DNA of 64,000 bases from JBFXJF01 sp050175155 (GCA_050175155.1 JBFXJF010000001.1:1-64000), one strand, 5' to 3'; shown: positions 9,696 to 18,300, counted from the stretch's first letter. The notes: generated from the sequence alone by a model not told the origin. Made by a program: numbers and translations.

Positions 9696-9992
9696 TCATA
9701 TCTTACTATTTCTACTCTTTTCTATGAGTTCGTCTATCAATGAATTAAGTTTTTTACTTTCAGATACTATGTATTCTATTGCGATAGAGAAGTTTTCATT
9801 GTTGTTATATTTATCATCTTGTAATAATTGGGAATACCCCAATATTATTGTGAGAGGAGTTTTTAATTCATGAGAAATATTGCTAATAAATTCTTCTTTT
9901 AACTTCCTTTTCAAGATTTCAGTATAGATACTCTCGGTTTTTCTAAAGTATACATAGCTTTTCTTGTTATTGAATTTTTTTGTTAACAACAT
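9696..9992 (-). CDS. Stand-alone HisKA (DHp) domain protein, paralogue
   Basis: 98-aa protein with a canonical H-box FISNISHELKTPLTIILGY (His41) and a second DHp helix ending LIDELIEKS. No HATPase_c, sensor, HAMP or membrane segment is present. Both neighbouring intergenic regions contain no ATPase fragment, so it is not simply the broken half of a kinase in this window. AGAGGTGAG precedes ATG 9992. It is paralogous to the 9265-9561 product, in the same orientation, 134 bp upstream. Bare DHp proteins could act as phosphotransferases (compare Spo0B, which is DHp plus a degenerate ATPase domain) or as kinase decoys; the role here is unknown. Confidence 0.82.
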   Translation of the reverse strand: MLLTKKFNNKKSYVYFRKTESIYTEILKRKLKEEFISNISHELKTPLTIILGYSQLLQDDKYNNNENFSIAIEYIVSESKKLNSLIDELIEKSRNSKI

Positions 9993-10039
9993 TCTAACTC
10001 ACCTCTTTTAATTAAATTTTTTGTTTAAGATTGAAAAAG

Positions 10040-10081
10040 GCAGATGTACTAAAATACATTTATGTAGTATTTTACATCTGC
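10040..10081 (-). promoter_or_regulatory. Leader hairpin upstream of HisKA paralogue
   Basis: GCAGATGTA and TACATCTGC arms (9 bp) with further pairing inside. On the minus strand the stem is followed by CTTTTT. A TTACAT-16 nt-TATAAT promoter lies farther upstream on the same strand (about 10133-10160). It could act as a weak attenuator in the leader of the 9992-9696 gene. Confidence 0.45.
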
Positions 10082-10217
10082 TCGTTTCAGGGCCGTGCTT
10101 TTTACTTTTTTAGTATTATTTATTTTAGAAGTATTATAACACCATTAGTAAGAAATGTAACAAAAAAAGGGATATAATGCTATCAAAGTTAATATATGGG
10201 TATAAGTCTTAAAGTCG

Positions 10218-10246
10218 TTGGGACAGTGACTTTTTACCTATATAAT
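10218..10246 (+). promoter_or_regulatory. Promoter for glucokinase leader
   Basis: TTGGGA, 17-nt spacer, TATAAT (10241-10246). A transcript starting near 10253 would contain the 21-bp tandem repeats and the hairpin at 10364-10394 before the glucokinase start. Confidence 0.5.
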
Positions 10247-10272
10247 ATTTTGTATATATGTCTAATTCTCTA

Positions 10273-10335
10273 AATTGTCATAAAATTTTAATTAATTGTC
10301 ATAAAATCTTAATTAATTGTTATAATTTTGTTCAA
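10273..10335. repeat. Three 21-bp tandem repeats
   Basis: AATTGTCATAAAAT-type units start at 10273, 10294 and 10315, exactly 21 bp (two helical turns) apart; the third has diverged (AATTGTTATAATTTTG). Spacing at whole turns suggests a stacked operator or a curved AT tract. Confidence 0.6.
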
Positions 10336-10363
10336 ATAGGAAAATATATTAATAAGTATATTT

Positions 10364-10394
10364 AGAGTCAAGGCATAGAACCTTGGCTCTTTTT
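10364..10394 (+). terminator. Intrinsic terminator in glucokinase leader
   Basis: AGAGTCAAGG and CCTTGGCTCT pair (one G-U) around CATAGAA, followed by TTTTT. It sits between the leader promoter and the ribosome binding site (10413-10420), so it is either an attenuator or the end of a small RNA. Confidence 0.65.
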
Positions 10395-10424
10395 AATTCC
10401 TATATTAGTAATTTGGAGGATTTT

Positions 10425-11375
10425 ATGCATATAGGTATAGATGTAGGTGGTACGAAGATAGCTATAGGAGTTATAGATAAAGATAATAAAATAGTTTATC
10501 AGAAGGCTATACTAACGAAAAGGGAGCGAACAGTTTCAGAAATTATTCGCGATATAATTGAGCTAATTAATGAGTCAATTATATTAGCGAATAAAACTAG
10601 CATTGAGATAACAACAATAGGAATTGGAGTACCTGGAATAGTAGAACTCAGTGGAAATGTTATTCAGTGTGTTAATTTGGGTTGGTACAATATTCAATTT
10701 AGAAATATCCTTGAAAAAGAATTTAATCTTCCCATATACATAGCTAACGATGCCTCTCTAGCAGCTTTAGCAGAATATAAGATTGGTGCAATGAAAAATG
10801 TTCAAAGTGGAGTAATGCTCACATTAGGCACTGGTATTGGTGGCGGAATAATAATTAACGGTAATATTCATAATGGCTTTCATGGCGTAGGATCTGAAAT
10901 TGGGCATATGGTAATTGGAGAGAATTTTTATAACTGCAATTGTGGTAAAAATGGTTGTTTTGAAACCTTTGCTTCTGCAACAGCGCTAAAAAAGTATACA
11001 AAGAGGCTATTAGAACAAAAAAAATCAACAATACTAGAAGAAATGACAAATAGGGATATTAACAGGTTAAACGGAAAGATTATTTTTGAAGCTGCTTACA
11101 AGGGTGATGAAATAGCTATCAAAGTGATAGATTGGTATGTTAAATATTTGGGGATAGGAATAGTTAATTTAATTAATATTATTGACCCTGAAGTTGTTGT
11201 TTTGGGCGGTGGAATTTCTAGGGCGGGTTCTTTTTTGTTGGATAGAATAATAGAAGTAGTAGATAATAATAAACTTATTAAGACATTACCAATAGGAAAA
11301 ATAGTTTTGGCAGAGTTGGATAATAAAGCCGGGTTTATTGGAGCTGCGTTACTTGGCAAACAAAAGATTATATAG
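10425..11375 (+). CDS. ROK-family glucokinase
   Basis: Cytoplasmic ATP-dependent sugar kinase, probably glucose to glucose-6-phosphate. The phosphate loop DVGGTK is at residues 6-11. The ROK zinc site is CNCGKNGC (Cys171, Cys173, Cys178), preceded by EIGHMV. Substrate loop AND...E and LGTGIGGG are present. The family's DNA-binding N-terminal domain (as in NagC/XylR) is absent, so it is an enzyme. Start ATG 10425 follows TTGGAGGA; 316 aa. The pgi start lies just past the stop, so the two act in sequence at the head of glycolysis. See the upstream terminator for possible attenuation. Confidence 0.9.
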   Translation: MHIGIDVGGTKIAIGVIDKDNKIVYQKAILTKRERTVSEIIRDIIELINESIILANKTSIEITTIGIGVPGIVELSGNVIQCVNLGWYNIQFRNILEKEFNLPIYIANDASLAALAEYKIGAMKNVQSGVMLTLGTGIGGGIIINGNIHNGFHGVGSEIGHMVIGENFYNCNCGKNGCFETFASATALKKYTKRLLEQKKSTILEEMTNRDINRLNGKIIFEAAYKGDEIAIKVIDWYVKYLGIGIVNLINIIDPEVVVLGGGISRAGSFLLDRIIEVVDNNKLIKTLPIGKIVLAELDNKAGFIGAALLGKQKII

Positions 11376-11391
11376 TATAGGAGTTGAAATA

Positions 11392-12732
11392 GTGGAGAAT
11401 ATTAGCTTAGATTATTCAGATATTTTTATTAAAGATTATGAAATTGAGTTCCTAAAAAATCATATTTTAGATGCTCATAATATGATTCATAATAAGACGG
11501 GGCCGGGCAAAGATTTTTTGGGGTGGGTGGATCATCCAATAAATTATGATACTTTAGAACTAATTAGATTAAAGGAATCTGCTAATAGGGTTAGAGGAAA
11601 TTCAAAGATCTTTATAGTTGTTGGCATTGGTGGTTCATACCTTGGCGCTAGGGCGGTAATTGAAGCATTAAGCCACTCTTTTTATAATGATATGCCTTTA
11701 GAACAAAGAAAATTTCCGCAGGTCTATTTCGTTGGAAACAATATGAGTGGAACCTATTTAAATGACTTTATTGAGATTATTAAAGATAAGGATATAAGTA
11801 TAAATGTTATTTCTAAATCGGGCACAACGACCGAGCCGGCTATTGCCTTTAGGATTTTAAAGGAGTATATGGAGAAAAAGTATGGAAAAAATGAGGCGAA
11901 GGAAAGAATAATCGTTACAACTGACAAATCAAAAGGTGCTCTTAGGGAGTTAGCGGAACAAGAGGGTTATGAGACTTTCATAATACCCAAGGACATTGGA
12001 GGAAGGTACTCAGTTTTGACCACTGTCGGTCTATTAGCAATAGCTGTTGCCGGAATTAATATAGACAAGCTAATCGAAGGTGCTCAAGCTGGAAGACTAG
12101 CATACGGGATTGAAACTATTGAAGATAATATCTGTTATCAATACGCAGCAATTAGAAATATTCTGTCTAGGAAAGGGAAAAACATAGAGGTCTTAATAAG
12201 TTATGAACCGAGTATGCACTATTTATCTGAATGGTGGAAACAATTATATGGTGAAAGTGAAGGAAAAGAAGGTAAAGGTATTTTCCCGGCTTCTGTTAAT
12301 TTTTCTACTGATCTCCACTCCTTTGGACAATTTTTACAAGATGGCAGAAGAGATTTATTTGAAACGGTACTTAACATTATCAAACCTAGAAAAGATTTAG
12401 TAATTAATGAGAGCAAAGATAATTTAGATGGTCTGAATTATCTATCTGGTAAGAATATGGATTATGTTAATAAAATGGCATACAAGGGTACACTATTAGC
12501 CCATATTGATGGTGGTGTTCCTAACATAGTTTTAAATGTTCCTAGAGTGGATGAATATTATTTAGGTAAATTGATATATTTATTTGAAAAGGCATGTGGT
12601 ATTAGTGGTTATTTACTAGGGGTTAATCCTTTTAACCAACCTGGTGTTGAATTGTATAAAAATAATATGTTTGCATTGTTAGGAAAGCCAGGATTTGAAG
12701 AGTTACATGAGAAACTAATAAAAAGATTATAG
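11392..12732 (+). CDS. Glucose-6-phosphate isomerase
   Basis: Interconverts glucose-6-phosphate and fructose-6-phosphate. Both family signatures are visible: DIGGRYSVLTTVG and GVNPFNQPGVELYK. SKSGTTTEPAIAF is the sugar-phosphate SIS loop. The length of 446 aa fits the Bacillus-type enzyme. GTG 11392 is chosen because TAGGAG (11378-11383) sits just upstream; a longer in-frame TTG at 11338 would overlap the glucokinase end and lacks a site. It is cotranscribed with the kinase upstream (16-bp gap). Confidence 0.95.
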   Translation: MENISLDYSDIFIKDYEIEFLKNHILDAHNMIHNKTGPGKDFLGWVDHPINYDTLELIRLKESANRVRGNSKIFIVVGIGGSYLGARAVIEALSHSFYNDMPLEQRKFPQVYFVGNNMSGTYLNDFIEIIKDKDISINVISKSGTTTEPAIAFRILKEYMEKKYGKNEAKERIIVTTDKSKGALRELAEQEGYETFIIPKDIGGRYSVLTTVGLLAIAVAGINIDKLIEGAQAGRLAYGIETIEDNICYQYAAIRNILSRKGKNIEVLISYEPSMHYLSEWWKQLYGESEGKEGKGIFPASVNFSTDLHSFGQFLQDGRRDLFETVLNIIKPRKDLVINESKDNLDGLNYLSGKNMDYVNKMAYKGTLLAHIDGGVPNIVLNVPRVDEYYLGKLIYLFEKACGISGYLLGVNPFNQPGVELYKNNMFALLGKPGFEELHEKLIKRL

Positions 12733-12841
12733 AAGTAATAAATATATTTAAAATATATAGTAATATTTTTTGGGCACTGCATAGAATAGGATTGGGTATG
12801 TTTTTTTATTACAAGTAATGTAATCATTAGGGGGAAGAAAT

Positions 12842-13933
12842 ATGATTAAAAATTATTTTGCTGGAGGGAATACCTCGATTGGTTTCTATTCTTTATTTGA
12901 TGAAGTTGTTAAAAGTTTAGATACACTATATATATTAAAAGGTGGGCCTGGTTCTGGGAAGTCAACTTTTATCAAAGAGGTAGGGGAACTTTTTTCTAAT
13001 AAAGGGTACGATATTGATATGATTCATTGTTCACTTGATAGTCAATCATTAGATGGGGTAATAGTGCCATCTATTAAATTAGGTATAATTGATGGTTCAA
13101 GACCTCATATAGTTGATCCAATCTATCCAGGGGTTAAAGAGCGAATTATTGATTTTGGAGAGTTTTTGGGTATGGATCAAATAAAGAATAAAAGCACACA
13201 AATAATTAAATATACGGATGATGTTATTAAAAAATCTAAACTAGCTTATGAACAATTCGCAGAGGCAAAATTAATCCATGATGAATGGGAACAAATATAC
13301 CTATCAGCAATGAACTTTGATAAAGCTAATCAAGTAACAGCTGACTTAATTAATAGTATTTTTAAGGAAAAGTTAAAGAGGGATAGTAAGCAATACACAA
13401 AAAAAATATTTTTTGGGGCTGCAACCCCAGAAGGATACATTCATTATATTGAAAACATTACAGAGAATATTAAAAAGCGTTATATAATAAAAGGTAGACC
13501 AGGTAGCGGGAAATCAACAATGATGAAAATGATTGCAAAACATGCGGAGAAGCTAGGTCTTGCAGTAGAGGTATATCCGTGCGGATTTGATCCCAATAGT
13601 ATTGATATGGTTTTAATACCTTCTCTTAGTGTAGCTATTTTAGATGGAACAGCACCACATGTTGTTAATCCTGATAGAGAAAATGATGAAGTAATAGACA
13701 TGTTTGCATTATGTATCAATCCAGAAGTCGAAGTTAACTATGAATCTGCTCTAAATAATATTGAAAGTAGATATCGAATTAAAATGACTATAGCAACTAA
13801 CTATATTAAAGAGGCAAGGTCAATCTATTATAAATTAAAAGAATATTATATTAATGCTATGGATTTTAGCGCACTTAATTATAAGAAAAGTCAAATAGTA
13901 ACCCAATTATCTAAATATATTGAGGTCGGATAA
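12842..13933 (+). CDS. Twin-P-loop ATPase, PRK06851-like
   Basis: 363-aa cytoplasmic protein made of two homologous halves, each with a Walker A loop: GGPGSGKST (residues 34-42) and GRPGSGKST (218-226). Each is followed by a matching segment with DG[ST]xPH (IDGSRPH, LDGTAPH). This matches, from memory, a conserved but uncharacterised family (PRK06851) in spore formers. Both P-loops look intact. The RBS is GGGGGAAG before ATG 12842. It stands alone between pgi and the SleB-like gene. Function unknown. Confidence 0.75.
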   Translation: MIKNYFAGGNTSIGFYSLFDEVVKSLDTLYILKGGPGSGKSTFIKEVGELFSNKGYDIDMIHCSLDSQSLDGVIVPSIKLGIIDGSRPHIVDPIYPGVKERIIDFGEFLGMDQIKNKSTQIIKYTDDVIKKSKLAYEQFAEAKLIHDEWEQIYLSAMNFDKANQVTADLINSIFKEKLKRDSKQYTKKIFFGAATPEGYIHYIENITENIKKRYIIKGRPGSGKSTMMKMIAKHAEKLGLAVEVYPCGFDPNSIDMVLIPSLSVAILDGTAPHVVNPDRENDEVIDMFALCINPEVEVNYESALNNIESRYRIKMTIATNYIKEARSIYYKLKEYYINAMDFSALNYKKSQIVTQLSKYIEVG

Positions 13934-13954
13934 GAGTAGACACCTAAAAATTAC

Positions 13955-14023
13955 CTCCTCTCAATAGATTTATATATGTTAAAATAATATAAACATAATT
14001 TGATGACAAGGTTTTGAGAGGAG
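13955..14023 (+). promoter_or_regulatory. Inverted repeat able to mask the next gene's ribosome site
   Basis: CTCCTCTCAA (13955-13964) is perfectly complementary to TTGAGAGGAG (14014-14023), which contains the Shine-Dalgarno site of the following gene. If both arms are transcribed the site would be hidden. A promoter inside the 49-nt AT-rich loop would exclude the 5' arm, which I cannot rule out. Confidence 0.45.
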
Positions 14024-14029
14024 ATATTT

Positions 14030-15007
14030 ATGAAGAGTTATATAAAAAATTTAGGCATATTTATTTTAGTATTTATTATATTATTTTCGTTTACTAGTAT
14101 AGACGCAAAGGCATCATCGTTGATTGTAAAATTAAATGGGACTGATGTATCTGATATTGCGGAGGCTGTATTAGTAGACGGTAGAACTTATATTCCAGTA
14201 AGAGCTTTTACGGAACTATTAGGATATCAAGTAAGCTGGGACAGTAAATTAAAAGAAGCTACAGTAACAGATTATATAAACACTTTTAAGTTTTATATAG
14301 ATAGCAAAAAAGTTAATTTTAATGAGAGTACACTATATATGGACTCTAGAGCATTAATTATAAATGGACGAACATATGCACCTGTTAGGTTTGTTACAGA
14401 AATTTTCGGGTATAAAGTATTTTGGGATTCAAATACATCAACGGTAAATATTAATGAAATACCCTCCTATATTGTCGAGGAAGGGGATACCTTATTCCTA
14501 ATAAGTGAGAAGTTGGGGATAGGTATTGATAGTCTTATGAGTTGGAATCAACTTAATAGTGACATAATTAACGTTGGTGACAAATTATATCTAGAAAAAG
14601 CTGAATTAAATGCTTTAGACGAATTAAAAACAAATGCGGTAATCAATTACACTGATGAGGAGCTTGACTGGCTAGCAAAAATTATTTATACAGAGGCGCG
14701 GGATGAACCTTACGAAGGACTGGTTGCAGTTGGAGCAGTTGTGGTTAATAGAGTTGAGAGTAGTAGATTTCCGAATGAAATTTATGACGTTATCTTTCAA
14801 AAGAACCAATTTACTCCTGTAACAACAGGATTAATCTATAAAATTGTTCCAAATAATGCTTCATATAAAGCAGCAGAAGAAGCATTAATGGGGAATGATC
14901 CTACTAATGGTGCGCTTTTTTTTAACAATCCAAGAATTTCCGTAAGCACCTTCTTTAGTAGTAAGGAAGTTACGATTCGAATAGGTAATCATAGTTTCTA
15001 TCGCTAG
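14030..15007 (+). CDS. SleB-type cell wall hydrolase with stalk and LysM domains
   Basis: Secreted 325-aa protein. A signal peptide (about 1-28, ending DAKAS) is followed by two copper-amine-oxidase-N-type stalk repeats (VDGRTYIPVRAFTE about 45-58; INGRTYAPVRFVTE about 112-125), a LysM domain (about 148-190, YIVEEGDTLFLIS) and a C-terminal Hydrolase_2 domain (about 215-325; WLAKIIYTEARDEPYEGL, FPNEIYDVI). SleB/CwlJ enzymes are lytic transglycosylase-like cortex hydrolases. The EAR motif carries the likely catalytic Glu. The stalk plus LysM architecture suits peptidoglycan binding during germination or growth. Confidence 0.88.
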   Translation: MKSYIKNLGIFILVFIILFSFTSIDAKASSLIVKLNGTDVSDIAEAVLVDGRTYIPVRAFTELLGYQVSWDSKLKEATVTDYINTFKFYIDSKKVNFNESTLYMDSRALIINGRTYAPVRFVTEIFGYKVFWDSNTSTVNINEIPSYIVEEGDTLFLISEKLGIGIDSLMSWNQLNSDIINVGDKLYLEKAELNALDELKTNAVINYTDEELDWLAKIIYTEARDEPYEGLVAVGAVVVNRVESSRFPNEIYDVIFQKNQFTPVTTGLIYKIVPNNASYKAAEEALMGNDPTNGALFFNNPRISVSTFFSSKEVTIRIGNHSFYR

Positions 15008-15170
15008 TATTTGTGTATATATTTACTATTCTTACACTTGAATATTACTTTATTTGAAAATTTTTAGATAGATTAAAGAATTATTAAGCATTCTATGTTA
15101 TACTATTTTAAGGTTCTGGCAAATGCTGTGAGTTTGATTTTAAATATGGCAATGAGGAGACTCGAGCTAA

Positions 15171-15812
15171 ATGATAAAATATTTAAGAACAACTTTATTT
15201 TCTCTATCATTAATAAGCGTCTTAGTTATTTCCGACTTTCCTATTGAAGTCAAAGCAGATTCTAATATAGTAACTGTTGAAGATACCTATAAGGTTTTTA
15301 CTAATGAAGAGGTACAGAATATTGAAGAAGTAGCTAATAGTTTACCCGAAGTTTATAGATTTGTAATATTCCCAACGATCAGTGAAGATGTGGAAATTGG
15401 TGCAATGGCAGAGTCAATATTTGAGACCAAAAATTTTTCGCAGGATACTATTTTTATTCTGGTAATTACGGACGAAAGAAAAATACATATAACCACTGGA
15501 GAGGCGTTACAAAAAAAGGAACTTAATGAACTTTTTTTTAACACAGAGATTTTAAAGTATTTTGTTCCAGTTGTAAAAGATAAAAAGGGTATTCCAGCGG
15601 GATTGGTTGAACTAATTAAGGGTATAAGTAATGATATTCCACAATTTATAGAAAAGGATAAGAGCTCTGTGGAATTACCTGAAGCCTTGGATAATAGTAA
15701 AAACATAGAGGAAGATGAATCATCTACATCATCACTTTTGGTATGGTTTGTTTTAATGGGCATGTTCTTGTTAATTCCATGGTTGATTTTTAAATATAGA
15801 AGGAAGAAATAA
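15171..15812 (+). CDS. TPM-domain membrane-anchored protein
   Basis: 213 aa. A signal peptide (about 1-28) is followed by a TPM (TLP18.3/Psb32/MOLO-1) domain at about 30-160 (VTVEDTYKVFTNEEV at its start; ILVITDERKIHITTG in the core), a Ser/Glu-rich linker and a C-terminal membrane segment (about 185-207) ending in RRKK. TPM domains are extracytoplasmic and act in membrane-protein maintenance or weak phosphatase roles; the bacterial role is poorly defined. ATG 15171 lies about 10 nt after GAGGAGA. It stands alone and ends before an intrinsic terminator. Confidence 0.8.
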   Translation: MIKYLRTTLFSLSLISVLVISDFPIEVKADSNIVTVEDTYKVFTNEEVQNIEEVANSLPEVYRFVIFPTISEDVEIGAMAESIFETKNFSQDTIFILVITDERKIHITTGEALQKKELNELFFNTEILKYFVPVVKDKKGIPAGLVELIKGISNDIPQFIEKDKSSVELPEALDNSKNIEEDESSTSSLLVWFVLMGMFLLIPWLIFKYRRKK

Positions 15813-15841
15813 CGATGAAATAGGACTTTTTCAACAGTCTG

Positions 15842-15864
15842 AAGCCCTGATTGGGCTTTTTATT
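15842..15864 (+). terminator. Intrinsic terminator after TPM gene
   Basis: AAGCCC, TGATT loop, GGGCTT, then TTTATTTT. Confidence 0.85.
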
Positions 15865-15891
15865 TTGATACCATAGGAGGATGCCATTTCA

Positions 15892-17451
15892 ATGTTAACT
15901 AGAGATTATATATGGTCTGTTGCAAATAATTTGGTAAAAGAGCATGGATTTTCTATGCTTCATGTTAAGGATAATTCCCTTATGGATAAACAAGACAATT
16001 TAACGATAAACTTAATTAAATATGTTAAAGGTGAGCATATTTATGTTCGATTAACCCCGACAGATTATGTTTGGCCTAATCATATAAATAATGATTTATT
16101 ACAAGTTAAAGAAAAAGCAAAGCAGATCATTGAACAAATAAAAAGCAAGAAGATGCGTTTTATAAATCTTTACATCTTCAATTCTAGTCCTTCTGATGAA
16201 GTACATCAAATTATTTCTCAGAATTCAAGAACAACGGATAAAGGGCTAGAGATTTATTCGGGATATATTGACTTAGAAAGTGGAAAGCTTGGGATAAATG
16301 ATGATACTTTTGATAATGTTCATCTAAAAATTGAACCGTTTGTCAAGTATGTTTCTGGTGAAACACCAAATGATGCTGATAAAATGATCGAAGAAATAGT
16401 AAGTGTTCAAGAGAATAGACATAATGATATTAAAAATATTTTTGATCATGGGAAACCTTTAATTACATACTCTTTAATAATTATTAATGCAATTATTTTT
16501 TTAATAATGACCTTGAGTGGCGGTAGTACAGACACTGAGGTATTAATAAAGTTTGGGGCAAAAGAATCGTTTTTAATTATGGATGGTGAGTATTGGCGTT
16601 TTATTACACCTATTTTTCTTCATATTGGATTTGTTCATTTTGCTTTTAATAACGTTGCCCTTTACTACTTAGGCCAATTGACAGAGAAGATTTACGGATC
16701 TATTCGTTTTATTGCTATATATATGTTAGCTGGGATTATTGGTAATTTTGCTAGTTTTATTTTTTCGCCTGACACTATCGCGGCGGGTGCTTCAGGAGCG
16801 ATATTTGGTCTATTTGGTGCGTTGCTATATTTTGGTTATATCTACCCAGACTTATTTTTCAAGACTATAGGAAAAGATATACTAACAATTATAGGAATTA
16901 ATCTGGTAATTGGGTTTACGATATCCAATATAGATAATTATGCTCATATTGGTGGATTAGTCGGAGGGTTTCTTGTTGCAGCAATTATCCATCTTCCAAA
17001 TAATAAGAAAAGAAAATGGTTGGTAACCGTGATCTCTATTATTGTGCTTATAGGGATATTAAGTTTGACCTGGGTTTCCGTTACTTCCGATGATTTAAAG
17101 GGAAGTGAAGCAATATATATTACAGGGCAACAGGCTTTAGAAAAGGGTGATTTAGAAACCGCGAATAAAATTTTCAGCTTTTTAGTTGAGGAATACCCTG
17201 AACAGTATTTTTTTCACTTTTACTATGGGAATACCTTACTTAACGAAGGCGAATTAGAACAGGCCACTGAACAGTATGAAATGACTTTGGAGATGCAAAA
17301 TGATTTTCCAGAGGTTTATTATAATCTTGCACTAATATATATTTTCAATGAAGATTTTGAATACGCAAAAGATTTGTTAGATAAAGCCTTGAAGATAGAC
17401 CCGAACTTTATTGCTGCAGAGGAATTATTAGAACAACTTAATCAAGAGTAA
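15892..17451 (+). CDS. Rhomboid intramembrane protease with TPR tail (GluP/YqgP-like)
   Basis: 519-aa membrane serine protease. A soluble N-terminal domain of about 180 residues is followed by six or seven membrane helices (about 190-405) and a C-terminal tetratricopeptide region (about 410-515). Catalytic Ser301 lies in GASGAIFG and His352 in YAHIGG; HFAFNN supplies the oxyanion residues. This domain order matches Bacillus GluP (YqgP), which takes part in membrane-protein quality control. ATG 15892 follows AGGAGG at 15876-15881. The next gene starts only about 15 bp after it. Confidence 0.9.
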   Translation: MLTRDYIWSVANNLVKEHGFSMLHVKDNSLMDKQDNLTINLIKYVKGEHIYVRLTPTDYVWPNHINNDLLQVKEKAKQIIEQIKSKKMRFINLYIFNSSPSDEVHQIISQNSRTTDKGLEIYSGYIDLESGKLGINDDTFDNVHLKIEPFVKYVSGETPNDADKMIEEIVSVQENRHNDIKNIFDHGKPLITYSLIIINAIIFLIMTLSGGSTDTEVLIKFGAKESFLIMDGEYWRFITPIFLHIGFVHFAFNNVALYYLGQLTEKIYGSIRFIAIYMLAGIIGNFASFIFSPDTIAAGASGAIFGLFGALLYFGYIYPDLFFKTIGKDILTIIGINLVIGFTISNIDNYAHIGGLVGGFLVAAIIHLPNNKKRKWLVTVISIIVLIGILSLTWVSVTSDDLKGSEAIYITGQQALEKGDLETANKIFSFLVEEYPEQYFFHFYYGNTLLNEGELEQATEQYEMTLEMQNDFPEVYYNLALIYIFNEDFEYAKDLLDKALKIDPNFIAAEELLEQLNQE

Positions 17452-17466
17452 TAGTGGGTGAGAATG

Positions 17467-18003
17467 ATGAAAAGTAAAGGATTAACACTTGTATATACTG
17501 GTGATGGTAAAGGAAAAACATCAGCAGCAATTGGGTTAGCAGTTAGGGCAGTGGGAAACGGAATGAAGGTAGGATTTTTTCAGTTTATCAAGTCAAAAGA
17601 GAGTGTATCTGGAGAACAAGGGGCCTTAACTAAATTAGGAATCGAAATAGAGCAACTGGGAATCGGCTTTACTTGGGTTAAATCTCATGAAGAACAACGT
17701 CAGGCGTTAAAAAATGCTTGGGCATATATAAAAGAGAAAGTCCTGTCGGACCAATATGATCTGATTGTATTGGATGAGTTGAATAATGCTTTAGCAATAA
17801 GGGATTTTCCAATTGATGATGTACTTCCATTATCTGAGGTTATTCAGTTAATAAAAGTAAAACCTGATAAACTACATCTTGTAATAACTGGGCGAGGAGC
17901 CAAACAAGAAATAATTGATGTTGCTGATCTTGTATCAAAGATAGATTCAGTAAAACATTATTATGATGTTGGAATCACCGCGGTAAAAGGAATCGATTTT
18001 TAG
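17467..18003 (+). CDS. Corrinoid adenosyltransferase (CobO/BtuR type)
   Basis: Transfers the adenosyl group of ATP to cob(I)alamin or cob(I)yrinic acid diamide. The P-loop GDGKGKTSAAIG lies near the N terminus and YDLIVLDELNNAL is the Walker B region. About 178 aa, normal for CobO. In-frame starts exist at GTG 17458, ATG 17464 and ATG 17467; I prefer 17467 by spacing to GTGGGTGAG. It lies directly upstream of a cobalamin riboswitch and a B12 importer, consistent with salvage of imported corrinoids. Possibly cotranscribed with the rhomboid gene. Confidence 0.92.
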   Translation: MKSKGLTLVYTGDGKGKTSAAIGLAVRAVGNGMKVGFFQFIKSKESVSGEQGALTKLGIEIEQLGIGFTWVKSHEEQRQALKNAWAYIKEKVLSDQYDLIVLDELNNALAIRDFPIDDVLPLSEVIQLIKVKPDKLHLVITGRGAKQEIIDVADLVSKIDSVKHYYDVGITAVKGIDF

Positions 18004-18018
18004 GAAAATAAAAACAGT

Positions 18019-18047
18019 TTGTATATTAGAAGTTTAACCGATATAAT
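18019..18047 (+). promoter_or_regulatory. Promoter of the cobalamin-import operon
   Basis: TTGTAT, 17 nt, TATAAT, just ahead of the riboswitch. Confidence 0.7.
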
Positions 18048-18064
18048 TAATTAAAATTAAATAT

Positions 18065-18180
18065 TAGCAATAAATAGGTTAAGGGGAAGTTTGGTGTAAA
18101 TCCAACGCGGTCCCGCCACTGTAATTGGTAGTATTCTGAAATACAAATCCAAGAGTCAGGAAACCTGCCTATTTATTACA
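18065..18180 (+). ncRNA. Cobalamin (AdoCbl) riboswitch
   Basis: Shows the family's conserved blocks: GGTGTAAATCC, GCGGTCCCGCCACTG and the B12-box region AAGAGTCAGGAAACCTGCCT. The closing stem pairs AATAAATAGGT (from 18069) with ACCTGCCTATTTATT (ending near 18177). It precedes btuF by about 120 nt. Confidence 0.96.
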
Positions 18181-18235
18181 AGATGTTATATCTCGGGGAA
18201 AGGAGCGACGTCTTAATTTTAGCATATGCATTTAG

Positions 18236-18269
18236 AGTCTTTTTCCCTTACGAGAAAAAGGCTTTTTTA
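18236..18269 (+). terminator. Riboswitch expression-platform terminator
   Basis: AGTCTTTTTC and GAAAAAGGCT pair (one G-U) around CCTTAC-like loop bases, followed by TTTTTT. It lies between the riboswitch and the btuF ribosome site, so ligand binding probably favours termination. Confidence 0.82.
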
Positions 18270-18300
18270 TTTCAGAATCACCTAAAAGGGAGAGTTTATA

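Noticed and set aside
9652..9873. 73-aa plus-strand frame opposite a HisKA gene
   Set aside because: Antisense shadow of a clear HisKA-domain gene; hydrophobic only because of AT-rich codons.
12203..12400. 65-aa frame inside pgi
   Set aside because: Lies in another frame of a strongly conserved enzyme.
15100..15170. Possible structured leader (GGCAAATGCTGTGAG ... GGCAATGAGGAGACTC) before the TPM gene
   Set aside because: Resembles no riboswitch class I know closely enough; only a short imperfect repeat.
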